DNA from: Dongia mobilis
Lineage (GTDB): Bacteria > Pseudomonadota > Alphaproteobacteria > Dongiales > Dongiaceae
Direction of reading: 5' to 3'
DNA: 64,000 bases
NCBI RefSeq assembly: GCF_004363235.1
Contig: NZ_SNYW01000010.1
Location: 186,001 to 250,000, forward strand
The translations under genes were made by a program, and so were the position numbers. Under the pieces are notes generated by a model. The model saw only the letters and a list, made by a program, of their open reading frames with translations. It ran no database searches and had not been told where the DNA came from. Each line of letters starts with the position of its first letter. The first letter of the stretch is position 1. This document shows positions 1-13,200 of this stretch, in pieces.

Positions 1-663
1 GAGACCCTGGCCATAGGCCGACTTGTCGTCGAGGATGGCGACCTTCTTGCCGGCATAGGTCTTGGCCAGCCACGGACCGGCGAAGACGCCCTGGGCGTCA
101 TCACGACCGCAGGTGCGGAAGATGGTCTTGACCCCCTTCGAGGCCGGAACTTCGGTGAAGTCCGGATTGGTCGAGGCCGGGGTGATCTGGACGATGCCTT
201 CCTCGGCATAGATGTCCGAGGCCGGGATCGAGGAGCCGGAGCAGAAATGGCCGGCGACGAAGGCGACGCCCTTCTTCACCAGGTCGTTGGCAACCTGGAC
301 GGCCTGCTTCGGATCGCACTGGTCGTCGCCGATCTCGAGCTTCAGCTGCTTGCCGTTGACACCGCCCTTGGCGTTGATGTCGGCGATCGCCTTCTCGGCG
401 CCGCGCTTCAGCTGTTCGCCGAAGGCTGCCAGATCACCGGTCATGGGGCCGGCCACGGCAACCACGATCTCGCCACCCGTTGCGGCCGGCGTGGCAGCGG
501 CTTCCTGCGTCGCAGCCGGTTCGGCGGCGGCCGGCTCGGCAGCAGCCTGCTCGGTCGTCGCGGGGGCTTGTTCGGCGGCAGCTTCTTCCTTCTTCTCCTC
601 ACCGCAGGCCACGACCAGCGTGGCTGCGACCGCTAGCGTCGCCAGCGAGAATTTCTTGCTCAT
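1..663 (-). CDS. livK: Branched-chain amino acid type ABC transporter substrate-binding lipoprotein (partial, C-terminus outside window)
   Basis: Type I periplasmic binding protein of the LivJ/LivK family that would deliver amino acids or related solutes to the LivHMGF complex encoded just downstream. The ATG at 661-663 opens a lipoprotein signal ending in VVAC (Cys20). A linker of about 45 residues rich in Glu, Ala and Pro follows, then the fold start around GGEIVVAVAGPMTGD and the typical DDQCDPKQAV segment. The gene runs off the left edge, so about 220 residues are visible. It shares the strand with livF-livH but lies downstream of them. The same acidic Ala/Pro-rich linker recurs in the lipoprotein at 41046-42305. 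The ligand is not predictable from what is visible. Confidence 0.9.
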   Translation of the reverse strand, partial: MSKKFSLATLAVAATLVVACGEEKKEEAAAEQAPATTEQAAAEPAAAEPAATQEAAATPAATGGEIVVAVAGPMTGDLAAFGEQLKRGAEKAIADINAKGGVNGKQLKLEIGDDQCDPKQAVQVANDLVKKGVAFVAGHFCSGSSIPASDIYAEEGIVQITPASTNPDFTEVPASKGVKTIFRTCGRDDAQGVFAGPWLAKTYAGKKVAILDDKSAYGQGL

Positions 664-824
664 GGTGAGCTCCCTTTGTCTCGTTTTACCCAGTGATGAT
701 TTACGGCGGGTGCGTCCCGTCGTCCATTTTTGTGGGTCAGGCCTGTTCGCCTGCGCCACAAATTAGCATTTGCCCTGCAACCGTCAAACGAATTGACGCG
801 TCGGTCAGGGTTGGTCGCGACCCG

Positions 825-1151
825 TTAACCAGCCCGGTCCCGCCAGGACAGGATCCCGGCCGGTTCGTACAGCCATGGGTACTGGGTCACCATCTTGCGC
901 GCCAGCGTGATGCGGTGCGCAAAGAGAGCGATGGCGATGATGACCGCCGCATCCAGCACATATTGCCAGATATCCAGCCAGTCACCACCAAAAAGGGCGC
1001 CATCCAGAAAGCGGTTCGCCGCGGCCAGCGGGAAGCCGTAGGCTATGTTCTGCCAAGCCGGCCGCCAGGTCTCCGCAATGGCTTGCCCCATGAGAAAGGC
1101 GGCGCCGCCGAAAATGATCACGGTCAAGAGGATGAAGACCCACCAGTTCAT
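825..1151 (-). CDS. Small membrane protein, DUF6867-like, in the liv operon
   Basis: A 108-residue protein with an N-terminal hydrophobic helix (about residues 3-22), a middle amphipathic stretch containing GFPLAAANRFLDGALFG, and a second hydrophobic helix (about 63-80). It ends with an aromatic tail (QYPWLYEP). It lies 43 bases after livF on the same strand. I recall small proteins of this type (DUF6867) beside liv genes in Rhodospirillales, but the family name is from memory. The role is unknown; an accessory membrane subunit of the transporter is only an inference from position. Confidence 0.75.
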   Translation of the reverse strand: MNWWVFILLTVIIFGGAAFLMGQAIAETWRPAWQNIAYGFPLAAANRFLDGALFGGDWLDIWQYVLDAAVIIAIALFAHRITLARKMVTQYPWLYEPAGILSWRDRAG

Positions 1152-1193
1152 GTCCGCCCCTGCCCTGCTCTCACGTTCCTGTTCCCAAACCCC

Positions 1194-1904
<711 letters not shown>

Positions 1905-1910
1905 GGCGGC

Positions 1911-2740
1911 CTACTCCTGCCCGTCTTCGCCGAGATAGGCGCGAATGACGGCGGGATCGTTGCGGATATCCAGCGGCGTTCCCTCGGCAATCTTGCGGCC
2001 GTAATCCAGCACGACGATATGGTCGGAGATACCCATGACGACGCTCATGTCATGCTCGATCAGCAGCAGGCCGATACCGAATTCGTCCCTGATCGACAGC
2101 AGCAGGCTGTTGAGGTCGGCGGATTCGCGCGGATTGAGGCCCGCCGCCGGCTCGTCGAGGCAGAGCATGATCGGGTCGGTGCACATCGCGCGCGCGATTT
2201 CCAGCCGGCGCTGGTCGCCATAAGGCAGGCTGCCCGCCGGTTGGTCGGCGACGCCGATCAGCCTGGTCTTCTCCAGCCAGTGCACCGCCTTGTCGCGCGC
2301 ATCGCGCTCGGCCCGGCGGAAGGACGGCCAGCCGAACAGGCCGAGCACCGTATAGCCCGAGGCCAGCATCAACTTGTTATGCTGGGCCACCATCAGGTTC
2401 TCCAGCACCGACATCCCGGTAAAGAGACGGATGTTCTGGAAGGTGCGCGCGACCCGTGCCTTTTGGCCGATGCGGAACCCGTCCATCTGTTCCAGCAGAT
2501 AGGTGTGCCCGGCATCGCCATGCAGCGTCAGGCGACCGACCGTCGGCTTGTAGAAACCGGTGATGCAATTGAACAGCGTCGTCTTGCCGGCGCCGTTTGG
2601 CCCGATGATGCCGGTGATCTGGCGGCGCTTGGCGACGAAACTGACATCGTTGATGGCGATGAGGCCGCCGAAGCGCATGGTCAGGCGCTCGACATTCAGG
2701 AGAGTGTCCGCTGCCGGGGACACCGCCGCCATGGCCGCGC

Positions 2741-2744
<4 letters not shown>
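1911..2744 (-). CDS. livG: LivG-type ABC transporter ATP-binding protein
   Basis: Second ATPase of the branched-chain amino acid type importer, about 277 residues. Walker [10 protein letters not shown], the LivG-specific insertion with [15 protein letters not shown], signature [15 protein letters not shown], Walker [13 protein letters not shown] and the C-terminal switch [10 protein letters not shown] are all visible. The frame stays open upstream to 2831, but the ATG at 2742-2744 overlaps the livM stop in an ATGA arrangement, and the family homology starts right after it ([13 protein letters not shown]). I therefore take this as the start. It is translationally coupled to livM and livF. Confidence 0.95.
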
Positions 2745-4255
<1,511 letters not shown>

Positions 4256-4259
4256 GACG

Positions 4260-5219
4260 TCACACCTTCTCCACTTCCGGTCGGCCGAGCAGGCCAGTGG
4301 GGCGGAAGATCAGCACCAGCACGAGGATGCTGAAGGCCGCGACATCCTTGTATTCCGCGGTAAAGTAGCCGGACCAGAAGGCCTCGATGAGGCCGATCAG
4401 CACGCCGCCAAGCATGGCTCCGGGCAGCGAGCCGATGCCACCGAGGACCGCAGCCGTGAACGCCTTGATGCCGGCGTTGAAGCCCATGTGGAAGTCGTTG
4501 TTGCCCCAGTAGAGCGTCACCATCATGCCGGCGACCGCGGCCAGTCCGGCGCCCATGACGAAGGTCAGTGAGATGGTTCGGTCGACATTGACGCCGAGCA
4601 GCGATGCCATCTTCATGTCCTGCTCGCAGGCGCGCTGCGCGCGGCCCAGCGAGGTGCGGGTGATGAGCAGCGTAAAGCCGGCCATCAGCGCCACGGTCAG
4701 CAGCACGATGACGATCTGCAGATAGCCGAGTTGGGCGACGAAGCCGTCGGCGCGGGTCAGCACGGTGACGCCGCCCGAAATCACCGGCTCGACCGGTTTC
4801 GGGCGCGGCCCCTGCACCAACTGCACATAATTCTGCAGGAAGATCGACATGCCGATGGCGGAGATCAGCGGCGCCAGGCGCTGCGTCCCGCGCAAGGGCC
4901 GGTAGGCGATCCGCTCCACCGACCAGCCATAGGCGGCCGTCAGCGCCACCGCCACCACCAGCATCAGCAGCAATTGCAGCGGCACCCAGGAGATGCCGAG
5001 AGTGCCGCAGATGAGCAGCACGATCATCGCCTGGAAGGCGCCGATCATATAGATGTCGCCATGGGCGAAATTGATCATGCCGATGATGCCGTAGACCATC
5101 GTGTAGCCGATGGCGATCAGGCCGTAGATGGAGCCCAGGGTCAGGCCGACGATCAGGAACTGGACGAATTTTGGGAGTTCATAATTGACCTGGTGAAACA
5201 ACTCGAAAAGCCATTCCAT
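4260..5219 (-). CDS. livH: LivH-type ABC transporter permease
   Basis: Inner-membrane permease pairing with LivM; first gene of the liv cluster, 319 residues from the preferred start. Typical LivH segments are visible: [58 protein letters not shown] and the signature [20 protein letters not shown]. The frame extends to 5258, but the ATG at 5217-5219 has an AAGGAG box at 5232-5237 and matches where family proteins begin. The promoter should lie in 5220-5434; I could not assign clear -35/-10 boxes there. Confidence 0.94.
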   Translation of the reverse strand: MEWLFELFHQVNYELPKFVQFLIVGLTLGSIYGLIAIGYTMVYGIIGMINFAHGDIYMIGAFQAMIVLLICGTLGISWVPLQLLLMLVVAVALTAAYGWSVERIAYRPLRGTQRLAPLISAIGMSIFLQNYVQLVQGPRPKPVEPVISGGVTVLTRADGFVAQLGYLQIVIVLLTVALMAGFTLLITRTSLGRAQRACEQDMKMASLLGVNVDRTISLTFVMGAGLAAVAGMMVTLYWGNNDFHMGFNAGIKAFTAAVLGGIGSLPGAMLGGVLIGLIEAFWSGYFTAEYKDVAAFSILVLVLIFRPTGLLGRPEVEKV

Positions 5220-5434
5220 CTGACGCGCCAACTCCTTCGCCCGGCAGCCGCGGCACATGCGGTCGGATCGGAAATGCCCCGGAAACGGCGTCAGGAAACT
5301 TGTCCCGATTCCGTCACCCAGATTGCGAAGAGGCCCCCATTCCGGCCGCTTGAAAACCGGTCAAATGCTTGCCGGTGCCCGCGCAGCTCGTTGTTGGCCG
5401 GAAACTATCCCGGCCTCCGGAATGCGACAAGGCG

Positions 5435-5695
5435 TTATTTGCGTTCGCCGGGCGTTCCGCCGGCGGAATCCGCATTCTGCCGGGCCAGGACAAATTCCAG
5501 CTTGCGAATGGCCAGCCGGCCGAGTTCCGCCTGCGAGAGATTTGCCGGCCCCATGGTCGAAACCTCGGTCAGGGTGACCGGATCAAAGGCAGAGACCTTG
5601 ACGTAACTGCCGACCTGGTGGAACTCCAGTATATAGCCTTGGTGACGCATCCGATCCTGCCCGAAACCGCCCCTGCCGCGCGGCATGTCGACCAT
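5435..5695 (-). CDS. DUF6898-like small conserved alphaproteobacterial protein
   Basis: About 86 residues from the preferred ATG at 5693-5695 (MVDMPRGRGG). The core MRHQGYILEFHQVGSYVKV, followed by AFDPVTLTEVS and the C-terminal helix LSQAELGRLAIRKLEFVLA, matches my memory of a short alphaproteobacterial family annotated as DUF6898. The family function is unknown. An in-frame extension to 5824 exists but has low-complexity Arg/Pro/Gly sequence and no family match. It is divergent from gcdH at 5861, so the two probably share a promoter region at 5696-5860. Confidence 0.75.
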   Translation of the reverse strand: MVDMPRGRGGFGQDRMRHQGYILEFHQVGSYVKVSAFDPVTLTEVSTMGPANLSQAELGRLAIRKLEFVLARQNADSAGGTPGERK

Positions 5696-5860
5696 GACAC
5701 CGCTACCACGGAATAGCGCTGCCAGGGCATGGCTCCCATGCGCAGCCGCATTACCTCCACGCGGAGGGCATGGCGGCCTTGTGCCCTGCGGCCTGTCAGC
5801 CGAATATGGCGCATGATATAGCACCCGCCGTCCTCACTTGAGAATCCGGAGTACGAGACC

Positions 5861-7060
5861 ATGAGTTCAGCCCGCCATGCCGCCAAGCCAGAATTCCAGT
5901 GGGACGACCCGCTGCTGCTGGATTCCCAATTGAGCGAGGAAGAGCGTCTGGTCCGCGACACCGCCCGCGGCTATGCCCAGGACCGGCTGATGTCGCGGGT
6001 GCTGCTGGCGAACCGCCATGAGAAGTTCGACCGCGAGATCATGAACGAACTTGGCGAACTCGGCCTGCTTGGCTCGACCATCGACGGATATGGTTGCGCC
6101 GGCACCAATTACGTCAGCTATGGCCTGGTCGCGCGCGAAATCGAACGGGTGGATTCCGGCTATCGTTCGGCCATGTCGGTGCAGTCCAGCTTGGTCATGC
6201 ACCCGATCCATGCCTATGGCACCGAGGAACAGCGCCAGAAATACCTGCCCCGCCTCGCCACCGGCGAGATTGTCGGCTGTTTCGGCCTGACCGAGCCCGA
6301 TCACGGCTCCGACCCCGGCGGCATGAAGACGCGCGCCAAGAAGGTGAGCGGCGGCTATCTCCTGACCGGCGCCAAAATGTGGATCACGAACTCTCCCATT
6401 GCCGACATCGCGGTGGTCTGGGCCAAGACCGAGGATGACGTGATCCGCGGCTTCGTGCTGGAACGCGGCATGAAGGGCTTCTCGACCCCGAAGATCGAGG
6501 GCAAGTTCAGCTTGCGCGCCTCGGTCACCGGCGAAATCGTCATGGACAATGTCGAGGTGCCGGAAGCCAATCTGCTGCCCAATGTTTCGGGCCTCAAGGG
6601 GCCGTTCGGCTGCCTGAACAACGCCCGCTACGGCATCGCCTGGGGGGCCCTGGGCGCCGCCGAATTCTGCTGGCATGCCGCCCGCCAATACACGCTCGAC
6701 CGCAAGCAGTTCGGCCGCCCGCTGGCCGCCAACCAGTTGATTCAAAAGAAACTTGCCGACATGCAGACCGAGATCACGCTGGGCCTGCAGGCCTGCCTCC
6801 AGGTCGGACGGATGAAGGATGCCGGCAATTGCCCGCCGGAAGCGATCTCGCTCATCAAGCGCAATTCCTGCGGCAAGTCGCTGGAGATTGCCCGGATGGC
6901 GCGGGACATGCACGGCGGCAACGGCGTGTCGGATGAATTCCATGTCATCCGCCATGTCATGAACCTGGAAGCCGTGAACACCTATGAGGGCACCCACGAC
7001 ATCCATGCCCTGATCTTGGGTCGGGCCCAGACCGGCCTGCAGGCCTTCACCGGCGCCTGA
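5861..7060 (+). CDS. gcdH: Glutaryl-CoA dehydrogenase (acyl-CoA dehydrogenase family)
   Basis: FAD enzyme that oxidises and decarboxylates glutaryl-CoA to crotonyl-CoA in lysine, hydroxylysine and tryptophan breakdown. The 399 residues show the GCDH-specific start ([18 protein letters not shown]), the FAD/substrate segment [32 protein letters not shown], and the catalytic base Glu376 in [17 protein letters not shown]. Length matches the family. The ATG at 5861 follows a purine-rich CCGGAG box. No partner genes of the pathway adjoin it; the class III CoA-transferase at 26877-28070 could be functionally related. Confidence 0.93.
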   Translation: MSSARHAAKPEFQWDDPLLLDSQLSEEERLVRDTARGYAQDRLMSRVLLANRHEKFDREIMNELGELGLLGSTIDGYGCAGTNYVSYGLVAREIERVDSGYRSAMSVQSSLVMHPIHAYGTEEQRQKYLPRLATGEIVGCFGLTEPDHGSDPGGMKTRAKKVSGGYLLTGAKMWITNSPIADIAVVWAKTEDDVIRGFVLERGMKGFSTPKIEGKFSLRASVTGEIVMDNVEVPEANLLPNVSGLKGPFGCLNNARYGIAWGALGAAEFCWHAARQYTLDRKQFGRPLAANQLIQKKLADMQTEITLGLQACLQVGRMKDAGNCPPEAISLIKRNSCGKSLEIARMARDMHGGNGVSDEFHVIRHVMNLEAVNTYEGTHDIHALILGRAQTGLQAFTGA

Positions 7061-7275
7061 GGCAAAGCGGATCGGTGCCGATTCCTGACCCCGGCGGCGG
7101 CACGCCGCCGGGCCGCCGCGACAAACCGCGCCAGGGCGCCGGTCCCCGTGAAAAATCAATGCCTTTCCGGTCAAAATGGGGCATGGTGCAGGCGATTCTG
7201 CCGGCGGTTTAGGCGCCGGCGGGGCGCATGGCCGAGACCCAAATTTTTGAGCTGCGATACTCCTGATCTGAAGGC

Positions 7276-8721
7276 ATGACACAACTTAGAGAACGGACGG
7301 CAAACACCAACGCGCGCGACCACCTCCGGCGGATCCTCTATTTGCCGATGGAAATCGCCTCCCGCGAGATGGATTCGCGGTTGCTCCTGGCTGCCATCGC
7401 GCTCGAACGGGGTTTCGACATCGTGCTGGGCCAGAAATGGCTGATCGAGCGCAACCTCGACGCCATGCCGCCCGGCCTCTACCTGTCGAAGACCCTGACC
7501 CAGCGCGACGGCCGCATCATGGAGCGGGCGCGCGAGCGCGGCTCGATTATCGCTGCCATCGACGAGGAGGTCCCCGGCCTGGTGGCCAAGCCTGACGAAT
7601 TGCGCTGGGTGTCTGACGAAGGCGTCGCCAATGCCGATTTCATTTTCGTCGGCGGCGAGAACAATGTCGGCGCCTACCGCAGCCGCTTTCCGCAAGCTGC
7701 CGAAAAGATCGTGCCCTGCCTCAACCCCCGCTGGGACCTGTTGAAGCCGGGTCTGCGTGAAATCTATCGCCGCGAGGCCAGCCGCATTCGCGAGCGGTTT
7801 GGCCGGTTCATTCTGATCAACACCAATCTCGGCTTCAGCAATTCCGAGAAGGGCCCGACGGAAAGCATCGTCGAGGAACAGGCCCGGACCGGAAAGCTGG
7901 ACCTCGCCAACCCCACGGTTCGCGACTATGTCGACCAGGTCATTCGCATGGAGCGCGCCAATTTCGCCGCGATCCGCGAAATCGTCCGCCATGTCCTTAC
8001 CGACATCCCCAACGTCTCCGTGGTCCTGCGCCCGCATCCCAGCGAGCGCATCGATACCTGGCAGAATGCAATCGGCAGCAGCCCGCGCCTGACGATCATC
8101 CGCGAAGGCGCCTCGATCCCCTGGATCATCGCTGCCGACGCCCTGGTCCACACCAATTGCACCACCGGAGTCGAAGCGATCGCACTCGGCCAGCCGGCGC
8201 TGTGCGTCCTCGCGACCGACGAGCCCGTCAACCGGCGCTATCTCGCCAACCGCGTCAACCCGGTAGCACGGTCGGCTCAGGAGGCGCTTGATGTACTGAA
8301 AAGGCATGTCGGCGGCACGGATCAGATCTCGTTCAGCCGGGAGATGTTCGACTTTTTCGCCACGAGCATGAGTTTCGATGAGCACAAGCTCGGCGCAGTC
8401 ACAATCATCGAGCGCCTGATCGAGGAGTTCGAGCAGCGCGGCGCCGCCAGCCGCGGCGGCGCCGGCAGCGACGAACGCAGCCATTGGAGTCCGGGCCGCA
8501 ACTACAAATGGATCATGCGCGATAAGAATGTTCGCGGCACCCTGTTCCCGGGCTTCAGCCACCAGGTTCTGGCCGCCCGCCTCGCCGAGGTGGCGCGACA
8601 AACGGGCATCAGGATAAACCCCAGAACCTATGCCTGCGGCAGCAAGGTCGCCCTCATTACCGAGCGCAACGCGCCGATGTCCGTGCGCATGCGCCAGTTC
8701 ATCATGAAGAACGTGGCCTAG
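7276..8721 (+). CDS. Surface carbohydrate biosynthesis protein (GT-B-like, TIGR04396-type)
   Basis: A 481-residue cytoplasmic protein resembling proteins named 'surface carbohydrate biosynthesis protein', which have a GT-B-like fold related to CDP-glycerol glycerophosphotransferases. Visible family features are RRILYLPMEIASREMDSR at the start, FVGGENNVGAYRSRFP, VVLRPHPSERIDTW, and the nucleotide-site-like segment VHTNCTTGVEAIALGQPAL. The substrate is unknown. It opens the plus-strand surface-sugar cluster, is followed 14 bases later by a methyltransferase, and may transfer the nonulosonic acid or a related residue. The TIGRFAM link is from memory. Confidence 0.8.
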   Translation: MTQLRERTANTNARDHLRRILYLPMEIASREMDSRLLLAAIALERGFDIVLGQKWLIERNLDAMPPGLYLSKTLTQRDGRIMERARERGSIIAAIDEEVPGLVAKPDELRWVSDEGVANADFIFVGGENNVGAYRSRFPQAAEKIVPCLNPRWDLLKPGLREIYRREASRIRERFGRFILINTNLGFSNSEKGPTESIVEEQARTGKLDLANPTVRDYVDQVIRMERANFAAIREIVRHVLTDIPNVSVVLRPHPSERIDTWQNAIGSSPRLTIIREGASIPWIIAADALVHTNCTTGVEAIALGQPALCVLATDEPVNRRYLANRVNPVARSAQEALDVLKRHVGGTDQISFSREMFDFFATSMSFDEHKLGAVTIIERLIEEFEQRGAASRGGAGSDERSHWSPGRNYKWIMRDKNVRGTLFPGFSHQVLAARLAEVARQTGIRINPRTYACGSKVALITERNAPMSVRMRQFIMKNVA

Positions 8722-8735
8722 GGAAACACAGCCAT

Positions 8736-9560
8736 ATGCAGTTGGACGACATCAGGCAGCATTGGCAGAACTGGGCGAGTTCCTTCGGCAAGGATCTGCG
8801 CGCGACCACTAAGGGACGCACAGCAAAGATGATCGAATGCGCCGCGATCGGCCGCACGGTCGCGCGCGCGGCCGGGTCCGCCGGCGGAAAGCTGCGGGTT
8901 CTCGAAGTCGGCTGCGGCAACGGCTTCAACTGCAGTTGGATAGCCACGCAGTTTCCCGACACTATCGTGACGGGTGTCGATTATATTCCGGACATGATCG
9001 AAGCGGCCAAACAACGCCGCCGCGACGAAGGCATCGACCCGGCGCGGCTGCATTTCGCCGTCGACGACGCCCTCTCGCTCGACCATGTCGACGGCCAGTT
9101 CGAAATCGTCTTCACCAATCGCTGTATCATCAACCTGAATACGCCGGAACTGCAGCGCCGGGCGATCGAGAAACTGTGCCAGCGGGTCGCGCTGGAAGGC
9201 CATGTGATGCTGATCGAGAACTCATACGAGCAGCGCCTGCGTCAGGACGCCTTGCGCAACGCGGTGGAGCTGCCGGCTAGGCCGATCGACGTCTTCAACA
9301 CCTTCATCCATGACGGAGCGATCGAGCACATCCTCGACGAACTGGGCTTCGAGATCGTCACCAGCGAAACGATCAGTTCGCTGCATGACGTTGTCCTTTA
9401 CGTTCTCCTGCCGATGATCAATGGCGGCAAGGTCGATTACGAACACCCGATCGTCGAGGCAGCGGCGCGCCTCAACATCGCGATGAACGCCGCCCGCGAC
9501 GACAGCCTCGGCAATATCGGCCAGAACCGGAATGTCGTCGGCAGGCGTCGGGCCGGCTAG
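8736..9560 (+). CDS. Class I SAM-dependent methyltransferase
   Basis: A 274-residue methyltransferase. Motif I is LRVLEVGCGNGFN (around residue 53), motif II VTGVDYIPDMI, and an acidic DDALSLDH segment follows. The next strand is VFTNRCIINL. The AGGGAAA box at 8720-8726 sits nine bases before the ATG. It lies between the surface-carbohydrate gene and the HAD gene in the pse-type cluster, so it may methylate a sugar or glycan precursor; this is inferred only from position. The acceptor could also be a small molecule or protein. Confidence 0.85.
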   Translation: MQLDDIRQHWQNWASSFGKDLRATTKGRTAKMIECAAIGRTVARAAGSAGGKLRVLEVGCGNGFNCSWIATQFPDTIVTGVDYIPDMIEAAKQRRRDEGIDPARLHFAVDDALSLDHVDGQFEIVFTNRCIINLNTPELQRRAIEKLCQRVALEGHVMLIENSYEQRLRQDALRNAVELPARPIDVFNTFIHDGAIEHILDELGFEIVTSETISSLHDVVLYVLLPMINGGKVDYEHPIVEAAARLNIAMNAARDDSLGNIGQNRNVVGRRRAG

Positions 9561-9572
9561 GCGATCTACTGC

Positions 9573-10277
9573 ATGGGCCAGAACAGCTTGGGCGGAAACA
9601 GCGAACCAATGGCCTCAGGATCGCCCACCGCGCTGCTGCTCGATTTCGATGGCACCATGGCCGATACCGTCCTGCCGCTGGCCGAGATCTACGCAGGTTT
9701 CGTGGCGCGCCTCGGCGCCGGCGACGCAGCACCCAGCTTCCAGGAAGCCAATGGCCGCGACCTCGCCGGGCTCATCGTTGAACTGGCCGGCCGCTTCGTG
9801 CCGGAACGGGATCCGCAACTGGTCTGGGAGGAATACTGGCAAGACGTGCGCGGGGCCATCCTCGCGGCACCGCCCTGCGCCGGCCTGCTGCCCCTGCTCG
9901 ACTGGACAATGGCCGGCGGCTGGAAGATCGGCATCGCCACCTCCGGGCGCTCCGACCTGATCGCGGAATGGCTGCGACGGCATCGGCTCGAAAGGTACAT
10001 CCACGAAGTTGTCGGTGCAGACCTGGTCTCCCGCGCCAAACCGCACCCTGACGTCTATCTCTCCCTGATGGACCGTCTGGGCGCCACGGCCGGCGCCAGC
10101 ATCGCGATCGAGGATTCGACCAATGGCGCCCGCGCGGCGCGGGCGGCGGGCCTGCCCGTTATCCTGCTGGGCGCCCCCGCGTCCGAGTGGCAGGACGACA
10201 AAAACTGCTATATTGCCGCCGACCTTTCGGCAGCCGCGGCGCTGATTCGGCGCCTGCACGGCAGAACCGGTGACTAG
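9573..10277 (+). CDS. HAD-superfamily phosphatase (beta-phosphoglucomutase/PGP-like)
   Basis: A 234-residue HAD-IA hydrolase. The nucleophile motif DFDGT is at residues 24-28 (Asp24 nucleophile, Asp26 acid/base), motif II is in IGIATSGRSD, motif III Lys is in RAKPHPDVYL, and motif IV is AIEDSTNGARAARAAGLPVI. The cap sits between motif I and II, as in phosphoglycolate phosphatase or sugar-phosphate phosphatases. Start is uncertain: ATG 9573 or the in-frame ATG 9609. It abuts the fusion gene at 10278 with no gap, so a sugar-phosphate phosphatase step in the nonulosonic acid pathway is plausible. Confidence 0.88.
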   Translation: MGQNSLGGNSEPMASGSPTALLLDFDGTMADTVLPLAEIYAGFVARLGAGDAAPSFQEANGRDLAGLIVELAGRFVPERDPQLVWEEYWQDVRGAILAAPPCAGLLPLLDWTMAGGWKIGIATSGRSDLIAEWLRRHRLERYIHEVVGADLVSRAKPHPDVYLSLMDRLGATAGASIAIEDSTNGARAARAAGLPVILLGAPASEWQDDKNCYIAADLSAAAALIRRLHGRTGD

Positions 10278-13200
10278 ATGACACTTGCGATTTCGCTGAC
10301 CCGGATCCACAGCACTCCGACCTGCCACCTCGCCGATCCGGCCCTCGTGCCGCCGGATGCGGTCGCCAGCCGCGCCCAGGCCATCTGGGACGAGGAGTTG
10401 CAGCGGCGCAGCGCCGATCTGTTCAACGGCGAAATCGTGTCCGTCACGTCGCTCAACAACACCGCCATCGTCGGCCGTCGCGCCGAATATCGCTCGCTCC
10501 TGGCACAGTCGCGTGACCCTGATATCTTCCGCTGGCTCCAGGTCCGGCCGCTCGCCGTCACCGGCATCCTGATCTGCCCGGAAGGTGTCGTCATCGGCCG
10601 TCGCAGCAAGTCGGTCTTCCAGTCGCCCGGCCTGTGGGAACTGGCGCCCTCCGGCTCGGTCGACCTGGGTACCATGGACGAACAGGGCAACATCAACCTG
10701 CTCAACCAGTTGATGCAGGAACTCAAGGAGGAAATCGGGCTGTCGGCCACGGACATCGCCGAGGTGGAACCGCTCGCGATCGCCTGCGACACCGACAGCC
10801 AGGTATTCGATGTCTGCTTCATCCTGCGGACCAGCAGGCCTTGGCCGCAGATCCTCGCCTCCTACGCCGCGGATGGGAACTCCGAATACGAGAGCCTCGA
10901 CATCCTGCCGCTGCGCGACATCGTCGCATTCGCGCAGTCGCAGATGGGCGAGATCACCCCGCTCACCATTTCGCTGCTGAAACTGCTGGAGAACGAGGCC
11001 AAGCTTGCGACCCTGGCCGCACCACCTGCCGGCGCTCCTGCAGGTGCGACGCCGCAACCGCGCAAGCTGCATACCGCGATCATTGTCCAGGCGCGCACGC
11101 GCTCGACCCGGCTTCCGGGCAAGGCCATGCAGATGCTGGCCGGCAAGAGGGTCCTGGAACATGTCGTCGAGCGGCTGCAAAAAGTCCGGCGGGCGGACGA
11201 AGTGGTCATCGCGACCACCAGCGACCCGGCCGACGACTGCATCGCGGAACTGTCCGCCGCGCTTGGCCTGCGCGTCTATCGCGGCGATGAAAGCGACGTG
11301 ATGTTCCGCTATCTCGGGGCGGCGCGCATGGTGCGGGCAGACATCATCCTCCGCGTCACCAGCGACTGCCCACTGATTGACCCGGAATTGTGCGATGCCG
11401 TCCTCGAACTGCGTGAACGGAATGCGGCCGATTTCGCGGCCAACAATTTTCCGCGCCTGTTCCCGCATGGACTCGATTGCGAGGCCTTCACGATCGAGGC
11501 GCTGGAAGAATCCGCGCGCGAGGCGACGTTGGCGCTCGACCGCGAGCACGTGACCCCCTGGATGCGCCGCGATGCTGGCCTGCGCCGCGTCGGCCTGATG
11601 GGTCCGGGCTGGCCAGCCAACCAGCAGCGCTGGACCCTCGACTATGCCGAGGACATGACATTCTTCAACGATGTCTTCGCCAGGTTTGCGCCGGGCAGCC
11701 TTCCCGGCTGGCAGGAGGTCGTGACGACCATCGGCGCACATGGCAAGCAGGGTCTGGTAAATGCCCATCGTCGGCTGCCGTTGGGCCTCGCATCCCGCGA
11801 GGCCGCGGCGACGGTGGTTTTCCATTTCGAGGCGAACGCCAGGATCGGCACCGGTCACGCCATGCGCTGCAACGCCCTGCAGAGCCGGCTGGAGCCGATG
11901 GGCTGGCGCTGCCTGTGGGCAATCGACGCCGCCACCGAGGAATTTCTGGGCAGTGCCGTGCCGAGGAACTCGTTGATCAGGCTGAGCAGCGCTGACCCCT
12001 GCACGATCGCCAAGGACATCGCGGCCGCGATTGGAAGCTGCGGCATTTTCGTGATCGACCACTATGGCGCCGGCGCGGAACTCGGCCGGGAAATGCGGAC
12101 CGTTGCCGACCAGATCGTCTGGTTTGACGATCTGGCCGATCGCCCGCTGGACGCGGACGTCATCATCAACCCCAATCCGGGCTTCTCGGAAGCGGAATAC
12201 GGTGGGCTTAACGCCCGGCCGGCGAAGGTGCTGCTGGGCGCCGATTTCGCCCTGCTGCGGCAACAGTTTTCCGTGCATCGTGCCAACGCATACCGCCGAT
12301 TGGCAGAGGAAATCGCGGGGCCGGTCCGCCGCATCGTCGTGGCCTTCGGTGGCGTCGACCCGCTGAACGGCACGGCCGTGGCGCTGCAGGTCCTCGCCGA
12401 ATTTCCGGAGATCGAGGTCGACGCCGTGCTGGGCAGCGCGGCCCCGCATCTGGCCGATGTGCGCCGGCAGGCCGCGGAGCTCGGCCCGCGTTGCCGCGTC
12501 ATCACCGACGTTGCCGACATGGCCGGGCTTCTGGCCGGGGCCGATATCGTCATTGGTGCGCCCGGCACCTCGACCTGGGAACGTGCCTGCCTTGGCCTGC
12601 CCAGCCTGTTGATCGGCATTGCCGAGAACCAGCGCGCCAATGCGGCCTTTGTTGCCAGCGCGGGGGCCGGGTTGGTCGCCGGTTTCCTGACCGACGAGGC
12701 ACCGGATCAGGTTGGCGCCAGACTGAAGGAACAGCTTCACGAGGTTGTCGCCTGGCCGCGACGCAGGCAGCGCATGGCCCGGGCGGCATTCGCGGTGTGC
12801 GACGGCCGGGGCTGCCAGCGTATCATCGCGGCATTGCTGCCGCCGTACCGGACGGCCAGCGGCGACATGACCATCCGTATTGTCGAGGCGCGTGACGAGG
12901 CGCTGCTCCTGGACTGGCAGCGCAACCCGGAGACCCGCCGCTTCGCCCTCAATCCGGCCGTGCCGTCTTCCCAGGAGCACCATGTGTGGCTGCAGGACCG
13001 CCTGCTTTCCAGCATTGACTGGTTCCTGATGGCAGAGCGCGCCGGCGAACCCCTGGCTTTTGTCCGCATCGACTGGATCGGCGAGGATTCCGGCCGCCCG
13101 GAATTCGTCGTCTCGATTGCCACCTCGCCGTGGCATCACCGTCAGGGTCTTGGCGCCGGACTTCTCCATGCCATCCGCCAGTTGTCGCCCAGTGCACATT

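Noticed and set aside
7090-7112. A 10-bp GC hairpin after gcdH as an intrinsic terminator
   Set aside because: The stem is perfect, but there is no T-run and such CG-rich palindromes are common here; not strong enough to list.
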